Assembly (NCBI RefSeq): GCF_005796225.1
Contig: NZ_VAHO01000006.1
Location: 165,975 to 229,974 of the forward strand
Source of the DNA: Pseudarthrobacter sp. NamE5
GTDB lineage: Bacteria > Actinomycetota > Actinomycetes > Actinomycetales > Micrococcaceae
Direction: 5' to 3'
Length of the DNA stretch: 64,000 nucleotides
In this document: piece by piece, positions 34,113-41,863 of the stretch
Position numbering within the stretch: position 1 is the first letter of the stretch
Layout: every line of letters begins with the position of its first letter
The notes under the pieces: model-generated
The model's input: the letters and a program-made list of their open reading frames with translations, nothing else
What the model was told of the DNA's origin: nothing
The model's database searches: none
Program-made: the position numbers and the translations under genes

Positions 34113-34125
34113 GTCATATAGCGGA
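34113..34125 (+). promoter_or_regulatory. GTCATATAGCGGA element upstream of rpoA
   Basis: This 13-mer is identical to one at 3639-3651 upstream of rpoB. If CATATA or TATAGC acts as a -10, transcription would start just before the GAAAGGAAAC ribosome site of rpoA. No clear -35 is seen, so a protein-binding or RNA role is equally possible. Confidence 0.35.
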
Positions 34126-34147
34126 TGCTCGCCGAAAGGAAACCTAA

Positions 34148-35158
34148 GTGCTCATTGCACAGCGCCCCACCCTCTCCGAAGAGGTAGTCTCCGAAAACCG
34201 TTCGCGTTTCGTCATCGAACCGCTGGAACCGGGCTTCGGCTACACCCTCGGAAACTCCCTCCGCCGTACCCTGCTCTCCTCCATCCCCGGTGCTGCTGTA
34301 ACCAGCATCCGGATCGATGGCGTGCTGCACGAGTTCACCACGGTTCCGGGTGTCAAGGAAGATGTCACCGAGATCATCCTGAACATCAAGAACCTGTCGG
34401 TGTCCTCCGAGCACGACGAGCCTGTTGTGGCTTACCTGCGCAAGCAGGGTCCCGGAGTCGTCACCGCCGCGGACATCGCTCCGCCGGCCGGCGTCGAATT
34501 CCACAACCCGGATCTGCACATAGCCACGCTGAACTCGAAGGGCAAGTTCGAGCTCGAACTGACCATCGAGCGCGGCCGCGGCTACGTTTCGGCAGCTCAG
34601 AACAAGTCCGGCGACGCAGAGATCGGCCGTATCCCGGTCGACTCCATCTACTCACCGGTGCTGAAGGTTACTTTCCGCGTGGAAGCAACCCGTGTTGAGC
34701 AGCGCACCGACTTCGACAAGCTGATTGTCGACGTTGAGACCAAGCAGGCCATCGCCCCGCGCGATGCCGTTGCTTCCGCAGGCACCACCCTGGTGGAACT
34801 GTTCGGTCTGGCCCGTGAGCTGAACACCGCAGCTGAAGGTATCGAGATCGGCCCGTCGCCCACCGACGCTGCCCTGGCAGCCGACATGGCACTGCCGATC
34901 GAGGATCTGGACCTCACGGTCCGTTCCTACAACTGCCTCAAGCGTGAGGGCATCCACACCGTGGGTGAACTTGTTGCCCGCTCCGAGGCTGACCTGATGG
35001 ACATCCGCAACTTCGGTGCCAAGTCCATTGACGAGGTCAAGGCAAAGCTGGTTGAACTGGGCCTGTCCCTCAAGGACTCGCCTCCCGGTTTTGACCTCGC
35101 AGCACGCGCCGCAGCAATCGAAGAGGACGACGCCGCCTTCGGCGACGACGAACTCTAA
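34148..35158 (+). CDS. rpoA: RNA polymerase alpha subunit
   Basis: Alpha dimer scaffold of RNA polymerase, also contacted by activators. 336 residues: N-terminal domain with [20 protein letters not shown] (residues ~30-49) for dimerisation and beta/beta-prime binding; linker; C-terminal domain from ~245 with [19 protein letters not shown] and [16 protein letters not shown], the UP-element and activator surface. An acidic tail ends the protein. GTG 34148 follows CGAAAGGAAACCTAA. Confidence 0.98.
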   Translation: MLIAQRPTLSEEVVSENRSRFVIEPLEPGFGYTLGNSLRRTLLSSIPGAAVTSIRIDGVLHEFTTVPGVKEDVTEIILNIKNLSVSSEHDEPVVAYLRKQGPGVVTAADIAPPAGVEFHNPDLHIATLNSKGKFELELTIERGRGYVSAAQNKSGDAEIGRIPVDSIYSPVLKVTFRVEATRVEQRTDFDKLIVDVETKQAIAPRDAVASAGTTLVELFGLARELNTAAEGIEIGPSPTDAALAADMALPIEDLDLTVRSYNCLKREGIHTVGELVARSEADLMDIRNFGAKSIDEVKAKLVELGLSLKDSPPGFDLAARAAAIEEDDAAFGDDEL

Positions 35159-35225
35159 ACCAGACCTTGGCCGCGGGCGGCACCACGGTGTGCAGCCCAC
35201 GGCTTCCATTTGAGGAGAAACAACT

Positions 35226-35840
35226 ATGCCTACCCCCACTAAGGGTCCGCGCCTCGGAGGCGGCCCGGCTCACGAGCGCCTCATGCTCGCGAACCTGGCA
35301 TCATCCCTGTTCGAGCACAAGCGGATCACCACCACGGTGACCAAGGCCAAGCGCCTGAAGCCGTACGCAGAGCGCCTGGTGACCTTCGCCAAGCGCGGCG
35401 ACCTTGCTTCCCGCCGCCGCGTCCTGGGCCTGATCAGCAACAAGGGCGTCGTCCACGAGCTGTTCACCGACATTGCCCAGGCAGTGGAGAACCGCGACGG
35501 CGGCTACACCCGCATCACCAAGATCGGCAACCGCAAGGGCGACAACGCCCCCATGGCCGTCATCGAACTGGTTCTCGAGCCGGTTTCCGCCAAGCAGGCC
35601 GTAGTCGCTGAGGCTACCCAGGCTGCTGCCAAGGCTGCTCCGGCAGCCGAGGAAGCTCCCGAGACCGAAGCAGCTGAGGCTCCGGCAGCCGAGGAAGCTC
35701 CCGAGACCGAAGCAGCTGAGGCTCCGGCCGCTGAGGAGGCCACCGAGGCTCCTGTCGCAGAAGAAGCTGCAACCGAAGAGGCTCCGGCCGCTGAGGAAGC
35801 TCCCGAAGCTCCGGCTGCCGAGGAGAAGGACGCGAAGTAA
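35226..35840 (+). CDS. rplQ: 50S ribosomal protein L17 with acidic repeat tail
   Basis: L17 is near the tunnel exit. The core (residues 1-~120: [20 protein letters not shown], then [14 protein letters not shown]) is normal. The remaining ~80 residues are an Ala/Glu/Pro tail ([14 protein letters not shown] repeated) that nearly doubles the protein to 204 residues. A 42-base unit inside the tail is exactly duplicated. The tail is likely disordered, acidic and exposed. ATG 35226 follows GAGGAGAAACAACT. A terminator follows. Confidence 0.96.
   Translation: MPTPTKGPRLGGGPAHERLMLANLASSLFEHKRITTTVTKAKRLKPYAERLVTFAKRGDLASRRRVLGLISNKGVVHELFTDIAQAVENRDGGYTRITKIGNRKGDNAPMAVIELVLEPVSAKQAVVAEATQAAAKAAPAAEEAPETEAAEAPAAEEAPETEAAEAPAAEEATEAPVAEEAATEEAPAAEEAPEAPAAEEKDAK
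35637..35720 (+). repeat. Two exact tandem copies of a 42-bp unit inside rplQ
   Basis: Positions 35637-35678 and 35679-35720 are identical and in frame, encoding a 14-residue Ala/Glu/Pro/Thr unit. Partial copies follow. The exact identity suggests recent slippage or unequal recombination; copy number may vary between strains. Confidence 0.9.
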
Positions 35841-35859
35841 TTCGCTGATCCGCTTCGCA

Positions 35860-35872
35860 TAGACTTGGGTCT
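35860..35872 (+). promoter_or_regulatory. Candidate leaderless promoter of truA
   Basis: TAGACT (35860-35865) is followed by seven bases and then ATG 35873. TANNNT placed 6-7 bases before the start codon is the usual arrangement for leaderless mRNAs in actinobacteria. There is no Shine-Dalgarno sequence before this ATG. Confidence 0.55.
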
Positions 35873-36763
35873 ATGAACCACCAAAAACCCGCGGCCCCCG
35901 TTTTGGGGGGCGGCGGGTTTTTGCGTATCCGGCTTGATCTTTCGTACGATGGTGGCCCCTTCAGCGGGTGGGCCGTGCAGCCGGGCCTGAGGACGGTCCA
36001 GGGTGTCCTGGAGGAAGCCCTGCAGCTGCTGATCCGCCGTCAGGTGCGTGTGACCGTTGCCGGACGCACGGACGCCGGGGTGCATGCCCGCGGCCAGGTG
36101 GTCCACCTCGACCTGACGGAAGCCGAGTGGCTGGGACTGCCGCGCGGGCACGAACTGGATCCCGCCGTCGCCATGCACCGCCGCATCCGCGGGGCCCTCA
36201 GCCGGATCCTCGGCGACCTGACCGGAGCGGTCGAGGTACACAGCATTTCACTGACCCCCGCCGGCTTCGATGCCCGGTTCTCCGCCCTCTGGCGGCGCTA
36301 CAGCTACCGGATAGCGGACGGTCCCGGGCTCTGGGATCCGCTAAAGCGGTACTTCACGCTGTGGCACAAGAATCCGCTGGATGTTGCGTTGTTGAATGAC
36401 GGCGCGTCGCGGCTGCTGGGGCTGCAGACTTTCCTGGCCTTCTGTAAGCCAAGGGAGGGCTCCACCACCCTCCGCGAACTGCAGCGCTTCGAGTTCGCCC
36501 GCGGGGAAGACGGCGTCATTGTGGCCACCGTACAGGCGGACGCCTTCTGCCACAACATGGTGCGCGCCCTGATCGGATCCTCCCTTTACGTGGGGGAGGG
36601 GACGGTGGATCCCGGCTGGCTGTACGAGCGGCTGCTTGCCCAGAAGCGGGACGCCAAGTCTGTGCTGGCCGCGCCGCATCCCCTGGTGCTGGAGGAGGTC
36701 GCCTACCCGTCCGACGGCGAACTCCTGGCCCGCGCGGAGCTCACCCGGGCGCTGCGGGAGTAG
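35873..36763 (+). CDS. truA: tRNA pseudouridine(38-40) synthase TruA
   Basis: Makes pseudouridine at positions 38-40 of the tRNA anticodon arm. 296 residues from ATG 35873; the catalytic Asp67 lies in AGRTDAGVHARGQ, with RIRLDLSYDGGPFSGW at the N-terminus and the FCHNMVRALIG motif in the C-terminal half. The start is open: ATG 35873 fits a leaderless transcript but places the rplQ terminator inside the coding region, while TTG 35921, just after the terminator, gives the family N-terminus LRIRLDL and 280 residues. rplQ-truA is a standard pair. Confidence 0.92.
   Translation: MNHQKPAAPVLGGGGFLRIRLDLSYDGGPFSGWAVQPGLRTVQGVLEEALQLLIRRQVRVTVAGRTDAGVHARGQVVHLDLTEAEWLGLPRGHELDPAVAMHRRIRGALSRILGDLTGAVEVHSISLTPAGFDARFSALWRRYSYRIADGPGLWDPLKRYFTLWHKNPLDVALLNDGASRLLGLQTFLAFCKPREGSTTLRELQRFEFARGEDGVIVATVQADAFCHNMVRALIGSSLYVGEGTVDPGWLYERLLAQKRDAKSVLAAPHPLVLEEVAYPSDGELLARAELTRALRE
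35883..35922 (+). terminator. Intrinsic terminator of rplQ overlapping the truA 5' end
   Basis: AAAAACCCGC/GCGGGTTTTT and the inner CCCCC/GGGGG form a strong hairpin with a T-run. It begins ten bases inside truA as read from ATG 35873. Confidence 0.85.
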
Positions 36764-38428
36764 TCAGAACGAGGGTGGTGGGCCGTCCGCGGGAAGGGTC
36801 AGCGTGAAGGTGCTTCCCTTCCCTTGGCCGCTCTCGCAGGTGATGGTGCCGCCGTGGCCTTCCACGATCATCTTGGTGATGGACAGGCCCAGGCCTGCGC
36901 CGGCGATCGCTGCGTTCCGGGCTGATTCGGTGCGGAAGAAGCGCTTGAACACCCGGGTGGTGTCCTCCCGGGACATGCCCATTCCGGTATCGCTGACGCT
37001 GAGCTGGACCCAGTCCTCGCTGGACCTGGCGCTGATGCTGACCTTGCCGCCGTCGGGGGAGTACTTGATGGCGTTGGACACCAGGTTGTCCAGCGCCTGC
37101 CCTATGCGCAGGGGATCGGCGTACGCCCAGAGGGGAGACGGAACGTCGGCACTGAGCTGAATGTGGGCCCGTTCCGCCTGGGCCTGCACGGAGCCAAGGC
37201 TGGTCTCCACAAGGCTTGCCAGGTCAGTGCGCTTGGGGTGGACGTTCAGGGCTGAGGAGGCCGTTGCCGTCAGGTCTGAGACGAGGGCAAGCAGCCGTTC
37301 GGCGTTCCGCTGCACCACCAGCAGGCGGCGGGACAGATGTGGCGGCAGGGCGTCGTCGTCCAGTATCAGGTCGATGTTTCCGATGACGGAGTTGAGGGGC
37401 GTCTTGAACTCGTGGGAGACATTGGAGACGAGTTCCTGGTTTGCTGCCAGCGCCTCTACCCAGCCGGTGACATCGCTGTAGACCACAACTGCACCGGCAA
37501 AGCTGCCGTCCTCGCTTGTCAGCGGCCGGGCAGCCGTGGACATGGCCCGCTGCTCGGCTCCTTCACCCGCCCACACCAGGTAGTCCGCGAAGGATTCTCC
37601 AGTGATGGCCCGGCTGATGGGGCGCTTCTCCGGCGGCAGCAGCGTGCGCCGGTCCTGCCCGAAGATCAGCTGGTGCCCCTGCCCCGGGGCGGCATCCTCC
37701 GCGCCGGTGGCCCGCCGGAAATGCCGTTGGCGGTCGTTGGTCACCAGGAGCCGGCCGGAACGGTCGACGGCGGCAATCCCGACGTCGGTGGCGTCGAGGA
37801 CCGTCTGGAGCAGCTTTTCCCGTTCCCGGCTCTCCCGCAGCAGCTTCCTCAGTTCCCTGTCCTTCTCCGCCAGTTCCCGCTGCTGCAGGCGCACGTGGAC
37901 ACTTGCAAAACGGATCGCGAGGGAGACGGCCAGCATCATGAGCGGGAAGAGAAGCGTGGTGGTGATGTCCGAGGGCGTCAGGTTGGGGAAGCGCCCGGCC
38001 AGCGACGGAACCATGATGAGCATGGGGCCGAAGAAGCTCAGGATCAGGCTGCTGCGGGCGAGCATGCCGGAGGCGGACAGCCAGATGACCGGAAACACGG
38101 TAAGTACGGCCAGTCCCGGGAGCAGTGGCGCGGCTCCGTTCCGCAGCAGTCCAATGGCGAGGAAGTCGAGGATCGGAATCAGAAGGTAAGGGCGGTGGGC
38201 GAGGCGCTCCCAGGGCACCAGGAAGCACCCCAGGAAAAGGATGGCGAATAGAAGGATGCCGGACATGTATAGGGGACTATGCAGCAGCGCGGGCCAGGCG
38301 AAGGGCGTGGCAATTGCAAGCGCGGCGACAACCAGCGTCAAGGGCAGCTGGCAAAGGGCCACCTGCGACCGGGGGCCGAGTTCGCGGAAAAGGCGGGCAG
38401 GTCCGCGCTGTAACAGGTGTTCAGCCAT
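36764..38428 (-). CDS. Membrane histidine kinase with PAS domain
   Basis: Sensor kinase of a two-component system. 554 residues: about five or six transmembrane helices (residues ~27-180), a coiled coil (~180-208), a PAS-like domain (~208-320), HisKA with the phosphoacceptor His339 in VSHEFKTPLN, and HATPase_c with the N box DNLVSNAIKYS, G1 DTGMGM, F box FKRFFR and G2 GAGLGLS. No extracytoplasmic sensory loop of size, so the signal is probably in the membrane or at the PAS domain. It is divergent from the response regulator, 254 bases away, and its stop nearly abuts convergent truA. Confidence 0.92.
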   Translation of the reverse strand: MAEHLLQRGPARLFRELGPRSQVALCQLPLTLVVAALAIATPFAWPALLHSPLYMSGILLFAILFLGCFLVPWERLAHRPYLLIPILDFLAIGLLRNGAAPLLPGLAVLTVFPVIWLSASGMLARSSLILSFFGPMLIMVPSLAGRFPNLTPSDITTTLLFPLMMLAVSLAIRFASVHVRLQQRELAEKDRELRKLLRESREREKLLQTVLDATDVGIAAVDRSGRLLVTNDRQRHFRRATGAEDAAPGQGHQLIFGQDRRTLLPPEKRPISRAITGESFADYLVWAGEGAEQRAMSTAARPLTSEDGSFAGAVVVYSDVTGWVEALAANQELVSNVSHEFKTPLNSVIGNIDLILDDDALPPHLSRRLLVVQRNAERLLALVSDLTATASSALNVHPKRTDLASLVETSLGSVQAQAERAHIQLSADVPSPLWAYADPLRIGQALDNLVSNAIKYSPDGGKVSISARSSEDWVQLSVSDTGMGMSREDTTRVFKRFFRTESARNAAIAGAGLGLSITKMIVEGHGGTITCESGQGKGSTFTLTLPADGPPPSF

Positions 38429-38682
38429 GAAGGGGACTCAACCCCGGGAGCCTAAGTCGATGAGCCCGGTGGTCAGTGCGTTTCAAATTCCTGCAGGTCA
38501 TCCCTGACGCATCCTTTCGGCTCGTAATCCACATGTCCTGTCATGATAATTGACTTTTGAATATGAATGGGGAAGAAGATGTCATCAGCCCGGCTTACTA
38601 ATAGCGTATAAATGGTTGGAGCGGATATGGCATTGGCGCTGGGCTGATGGGGGGCCATGTCCGCCTGGCACAGGGATATTTG

Positions 38683-39477
38683 ATGGACGAACTTGGTGTG
38701 GCCGTAGTAATTGAAGACGATGCCGACGTACGCAACCTCCTTGAGGGTGTGCTGACCCAGGCCGGCTTCGAAGTCCATACGGCGGCAGACGGACGGGCCG
38801 GCGTGGAGGTTGTGCGCAGCAAACAGGCCAATGTTGTAACGCTCGACATTGGCCTGCCGGATATTGACGGGTTCGAAGTGCTGCGCAGGATCCGCCATTT
38901 CAGCAACGCCTATGTGGTGATGCTGACCGGCAGGACCGAGGAGCCGGATCTGCTGTCCGCCCTGAATGCCGGAGCAGACGACTACATCGCAAAACCTTTC
39001 CGGCCCAGGGAACTCCGTGCGCGGGTGGCAGCGATGATGCGCAGGCCGCGGCATGAAGTGAACGCGCATATGCCGGTAGTGCCCGCGTGGGGAGCGCCTC
39101 CCGTGCCGGCCGCCGTGCCACGCCCCCACGACCCTGCCGTGCTGCAGCACAACGGACTCACCCTGAACCATAGGACGCGGACGGTGGAGGTCAACGGCGA
39201 ACCGCTGGGGCTGACGCGCAGCGAGTTCGACTTGCTTCACGTGTTGCTCCGCGGCGGCGGGGCCGTGTGCACCCGAGCGGACCTTGTGCGGGCCGTGCGC
39301 GGGGAGTTTTACGACCAGGACACCTACATCAGCGAGGCGGACGAACGCGCTGTCGAAGTCCATATCGGCAACCTGCGGCGGAAGCTGAAGGAGGACCAGG
39401 TGTCGCCGCGATGGCTGCAGACGGTCCGCGGCGTGGGGTACCGGCTGGCTCCCAGCCGGACTGCCGGAAAGTCCTAG
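38683..39477 (+). CDS. OmpR-type response regulator
   Basis: A DNA-binding response regulator, 264 residues from ATG 38683 (CAGGGATATTTG precedes it; a frame from 38647 is less likely). Receiver domain residues 5-120: acidic pair Glu11-Asp12-Asp13, phosphoacceptor Asp55 in TLDIGLPD, Lys103 in AKPF. A Pro/Ala-rich linker (~125-155) leads to a winged helix with LTRSEFDLLHVLL and TVRGVGYRL. Likely partner of the divergent histidine kinase; its targets are unknown, and the nearby tad loci are candidates. Its stop overlaps the convergent Hpt-like gene. Confidence 0.93.
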   Translation: MDELGVAVVIEDDADVRNLLEGVLTQAGFEVHTAADGRAGVEVVRSKQANVVTLDIGLPDIDGFEVLRRIRHFSNAYVVMLTGRTEEPDLLSALNAGADDYIAKPFRPRELRARVAAMMRRPRHEVNAHMPVVPAWGAPPVPAAVPRPHDPAVLQHNGLTLNHRTRTVEVNGEPLGLTRSEFDLLHVLLRGGGAVCTRADLVRAVRGEFYDQDTYISEADERAVEVHIGNLRRKLKEDQVSPRWLQTVRGVGYRLAPSRTAGKS

Positions 39478-39938
39478 TCTGCCTTCGATATGTAGCTTGC
39501 CTGGAGTTCGGAGACCGTTTGGCCGCCGTCTTCGGCAACCCGCGCCATCAGCACCTGGCCCTGGCCGAAGTCGCCCAGCCGGATTACGGACTCCAGCAGT
39601 TCGGCGAGCTTAGCCAGCCGCACCCCGCCCACCATGGCGGAGGTGATCTTCAGGCTGATGACGGCGTCCAGGGCTGAAGCCGTGTCCTGGTTGTCTACCG
39701 CTGCTGCCAAGCGGGTGTAGCGCTGATCCCACATGGCCGCGTAGTCACGGGCGAAGCGCTGGGCAAGGCCGGATCCAACGAGCTCGTCCTCAAGCTCCTC
39801 CAGGACCGCGGCGTCAATCAGCGGCAAGAGCCCGGCCGCTTCCTGTGTGGGCGCGGTGCCGGCAGCTGGAGTGATTCCGGGCTGCAGGGAGTCCGCAGCG
39901 GCGGCCTCGCTGCTGGAGCCGGAATCTTGACTGTGCAT
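39474..39938 (-). CDS. Hpt-domain-like protein lacking the phosphoacceptor histidine
   Basis: 154 residues. The first ~38 are Ser/Ala/Pro-rich; residues ~42-150 resemble a histidine-containing phosphotransfer four-helix bundle (LIDAAVLEELEDEL, then FARDYAAMWDQRYTRLAAAV). In Hpt domains the core reads H-x-L-K-G-S; here it is I94-S-L-K-I-T-S, so the histidine is isoleucine and phosphotransfer is not expected. GGVRLAKLAELLE matches the helix after that motif. It may bind a receiver domain without phosphate transfer. It lies convergent to the response regulator and upstream of nothing on its strand; tad locus 1 ends 90 bases away on the same strand. Confidence 0.7.
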   Translation of the reverse strand: MHSQDSGSSSEAAAADSLQPGITPAAGTAPTQEAAGLLPLIDAAVLEELEDELVGSGLAQRFARDYAAMWDQRYTRLAAAVDNQDTASALDAVISLKITSAMVGGVRLAKLAELLESVIRLGDFGQGQVLMARVAEDGGQTVSELQASYISKAD

Positions 39939-40029
39939 TGTTCAAGGCTACTTCCTGAAATTCTTCCGTTGTCCTATTTCGGGTGTTCCTGTGGAAACCT
40001 TGAGCGATTATTCAGCGAGTTGTGCTGTC

Positions 40030-40914
40030 CTACTGTCCGCTGAAGGTCACTACTGTATTGATGACAGCCGGTCCAAGAATTGCGATAAAGAGGACCGGGA
40101 ATATGAAGAACAGCAGTGGAAACAGGATCATGACCGGCAGTTTCATTGCCTTTTCTTCAGCCCGCTGGCGGCGTTTGACGCGCATGACCTTCGCCTGGAC
40201 GCGGAGCACGCGGCTGATGGCAATACCGTAGGTGTCCGCCTGGACCACTGCCTGCACAAAGCTGCGCAGCTCGGGGATATTGGTCCTCTCGGCCAGCGCC
40301 AGGTAGGACTCCCGGCGGCTGCGGCCCACCTGCATGTCCTGCAGGGTCCGGACCAGTTCCTCCGCCAGGGGACCTTTGCCGTTCTCTCCGGCACGCGCCA
40401 TCGCTCCTTCGAAGCCCAGGCCTGCTTCCACTGAAATCAGCATCTGGTCCAGGGTGTTGGCCAGTTCCAGCTGCATGACCTTCTGCCGTTCCTGGCCTTT
40501 GCTGTAGAGCAGGAGGTCCGGGATGAAGTAGCCCAGGAACAGGACGAAAAGCCCCGACAGTTTCATCAGGGGAGTGCTGCCAATGGCGGTGAGGTAGACG
40601 CCGACGCTGATGCCGGCAAACCCAATCGCCAGCTTGGACCCCAGCACCTTGCCCAGCGGCATGGAAGCGGGCCGGCCGGCGAGGGCCAGCAGACGGTCCA
40701 GGAAGGCGACATAGGCCGGTGGAGTCAGGCGCCGGCCGATGCCCTCGAGCAGGCCGGGTTTGGTTACGGGGGCAACAGTGACCAATGCGGCGCCGCGGGA
40801 CAGGAGGTCGTTGACCGCCACGCGGCCCTGCCTGTCCACGGTCAACGCGGACCACGCCAGCCCGGCAACGGGTACGCAAACCAGGAGTATGGAGAGAAGA
40901 ACAATCATGTTCAT
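40030..40914 (-). CDS. tadC: Tad pilus platform protein TadC (locus 1)
   Basis: One of two inner-membrane platform proteins (GspF/T2SSF fold) of Flp-type pili. 294 residues, N-terminal helix (3-25), a central membrane pair (~95-130), the cytoplasmic T2SSF core with ANTLDQMLISVEAGLGFEGA and QDMQVGRSRRESYLALAER, and a C-terminal helix (FPLLFFIFPVLFIAIL). It is last of the seven-gene locus-1 operon after flp, seven bases after tadB. Its counterpart in locus 2 (47468-48340) is closely similar along its whole length. Confidence 0.93.
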   Translation of the reverse strand: MNMIVLLSILLVCVPVAGLAWSALTVDRQGRVAVNDLLSRGAALVTVAPVTKPGLLEGIGRRLTPPAYVAFLDRLLALAGRPASMPLGKVLGSKLAIGFAGISVGVYLTAIGSTPLMKLSGLFVLFLGYFIPDLLLYSKGQERQKVMQLELANTLDQMLISVEAGLGFEGAMARAGENGKGPLAEELVRTLQDMQVGRSRRESYLALAERTNIPELRSFVQAVVQADTYGIAISRVLRVQAKVMRVKRRQRAEEKAMKLPVMILFPLLFFIFPVLFIAILGPAVINTVVTFSGQ

Positions 40915-40921
40915 GGCTTCC

Positions 40922-41854
40922 TCAGAACTTCAGGTCAATGATCTTGCGCATCCACAGCGCACCGATGGTCATGAGGACAAAGGATGCCCCGATCATGGCC
41001 CAGCCCAAGGGATGGGTGAACATGGAGTTCATGTAGTTTGGGCTCACCGCCAGCAGCATGGCCACAATGCCGAACGGCATGGCAATCAGGATGTAGGCGG
41101 AAAACTTTCCCTCGGCGGCGAGGGCTTTGATGTGGCCCTTGATTTCTGCGCGCTCGCGGATGGTCTCGTTGACCTGGTCCAGGACGTCGGCCAGGTTGCC
41201 GCCCACCTCACGGTTGATCTGGATGGCTTGGGAGATCCAGACGAAGTCCTCGTTCTTCATCCGCTCGGCAGTGTCATTGAGGGCGGCCAGCAGGTCGCGG
41301 CCCAGGCTGGTCTCGGTGATCACCCGCCGCATCTCCTCCGACGTCGGCTTCTGGGACTCGGTGGCCGCAGCGTCGATGGCGCGCAGGATGCTGTGGCCGG
41401 CACGGAGGCCTCCGGACAGCAGCTGGAGAGTGTCACCCAGCTGGCCGTCAAAGGCGGCGCGGCGCTTCCCGGCCAGGAATCCCAGGACAACTTTTCCAAC
41501 GAATGGTGCCAGCAGCGCCAGGAGCAGCCCCACCAGGGGGCCCACGGTGACGGTGCCCACCAGCATGCCCACGCCGGCGCCGATTCCCACCAGCAGGAAG
41601 AACTCCGCCTGGCTGAGGCGAAGCCCGGCGTTTTCCAGCTCAGGCCGGGAAAACAGGGAGATGCTCCGGCCGGCGAGGAGCCGTTCGAAGGACCTTACGG
41701 CGGAGAGCGCCACGCGCGACAAGGAGGACGGTGGGTCCGTGTCAAAAGGACGACGGCGGTCCAGCGGCACCGCGGGGGTACCGGGCAGGATGACGGCGAC
41801 GCCCAGCAGGCAGACGGCTGCCAGCAGGATGACGGCTCCAACAGCGAGGATCAC
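40922..41854 (-). CDS. tadB: Tad pilus platform protein TadB (locus 1)
   Basis: Second platform protein. 310 residues with an N-terminal anchor, a central membrane region (~85-135), the T2SSF domain (DTLQLLSGGLRAGHSILRAID, EVGGNLADVLDQVNETIRER) and two helices near the C-terminus. GTG start at 41854, nine bases after the tadA stop. TadB and TadC are thought to form the hetero-oligomer that the TadA motor turns. Confidence 0.93.
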   Translation of the reverse strand: MILAVGAVILLAAVCLLGVAVILPGTPAVPLDRRRPFDTDPPSSLSRVALSAVRSFERLLAGRSISLFSRPELENAGLRLSQAEFFLLVGIGAGVGMLVGTVTVGPLVGLLLALLAPFVGKVVLGFLAGKRRAAFDGQLGDTLQLLSGGLRAGHSILRAIDAAATESQKPTSEEMRRVITETSLGRDLLAALNDTAERMKNEDFVWISQAIQINREVGGNLADVLDQVNETIRERAEIKGHIKALAAEGKFSAYILIAMPFGIVAMLLAVSPNYMNSMFTHPLGWAMIGASFVLMTIGALWMRKIIDLKF

Positions 41855-41863
41855 GGCAGCGTC

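Noticed and set aside
38535..38610. AT-rich stretch with TTGACT and TATAAA between kinase and response regulator as a promoter pair
   Set aside because: The two elements do not have correct spacing to each other, and GTCATGATAATTGAC is only a partial palindrome; kept out of the feature list.
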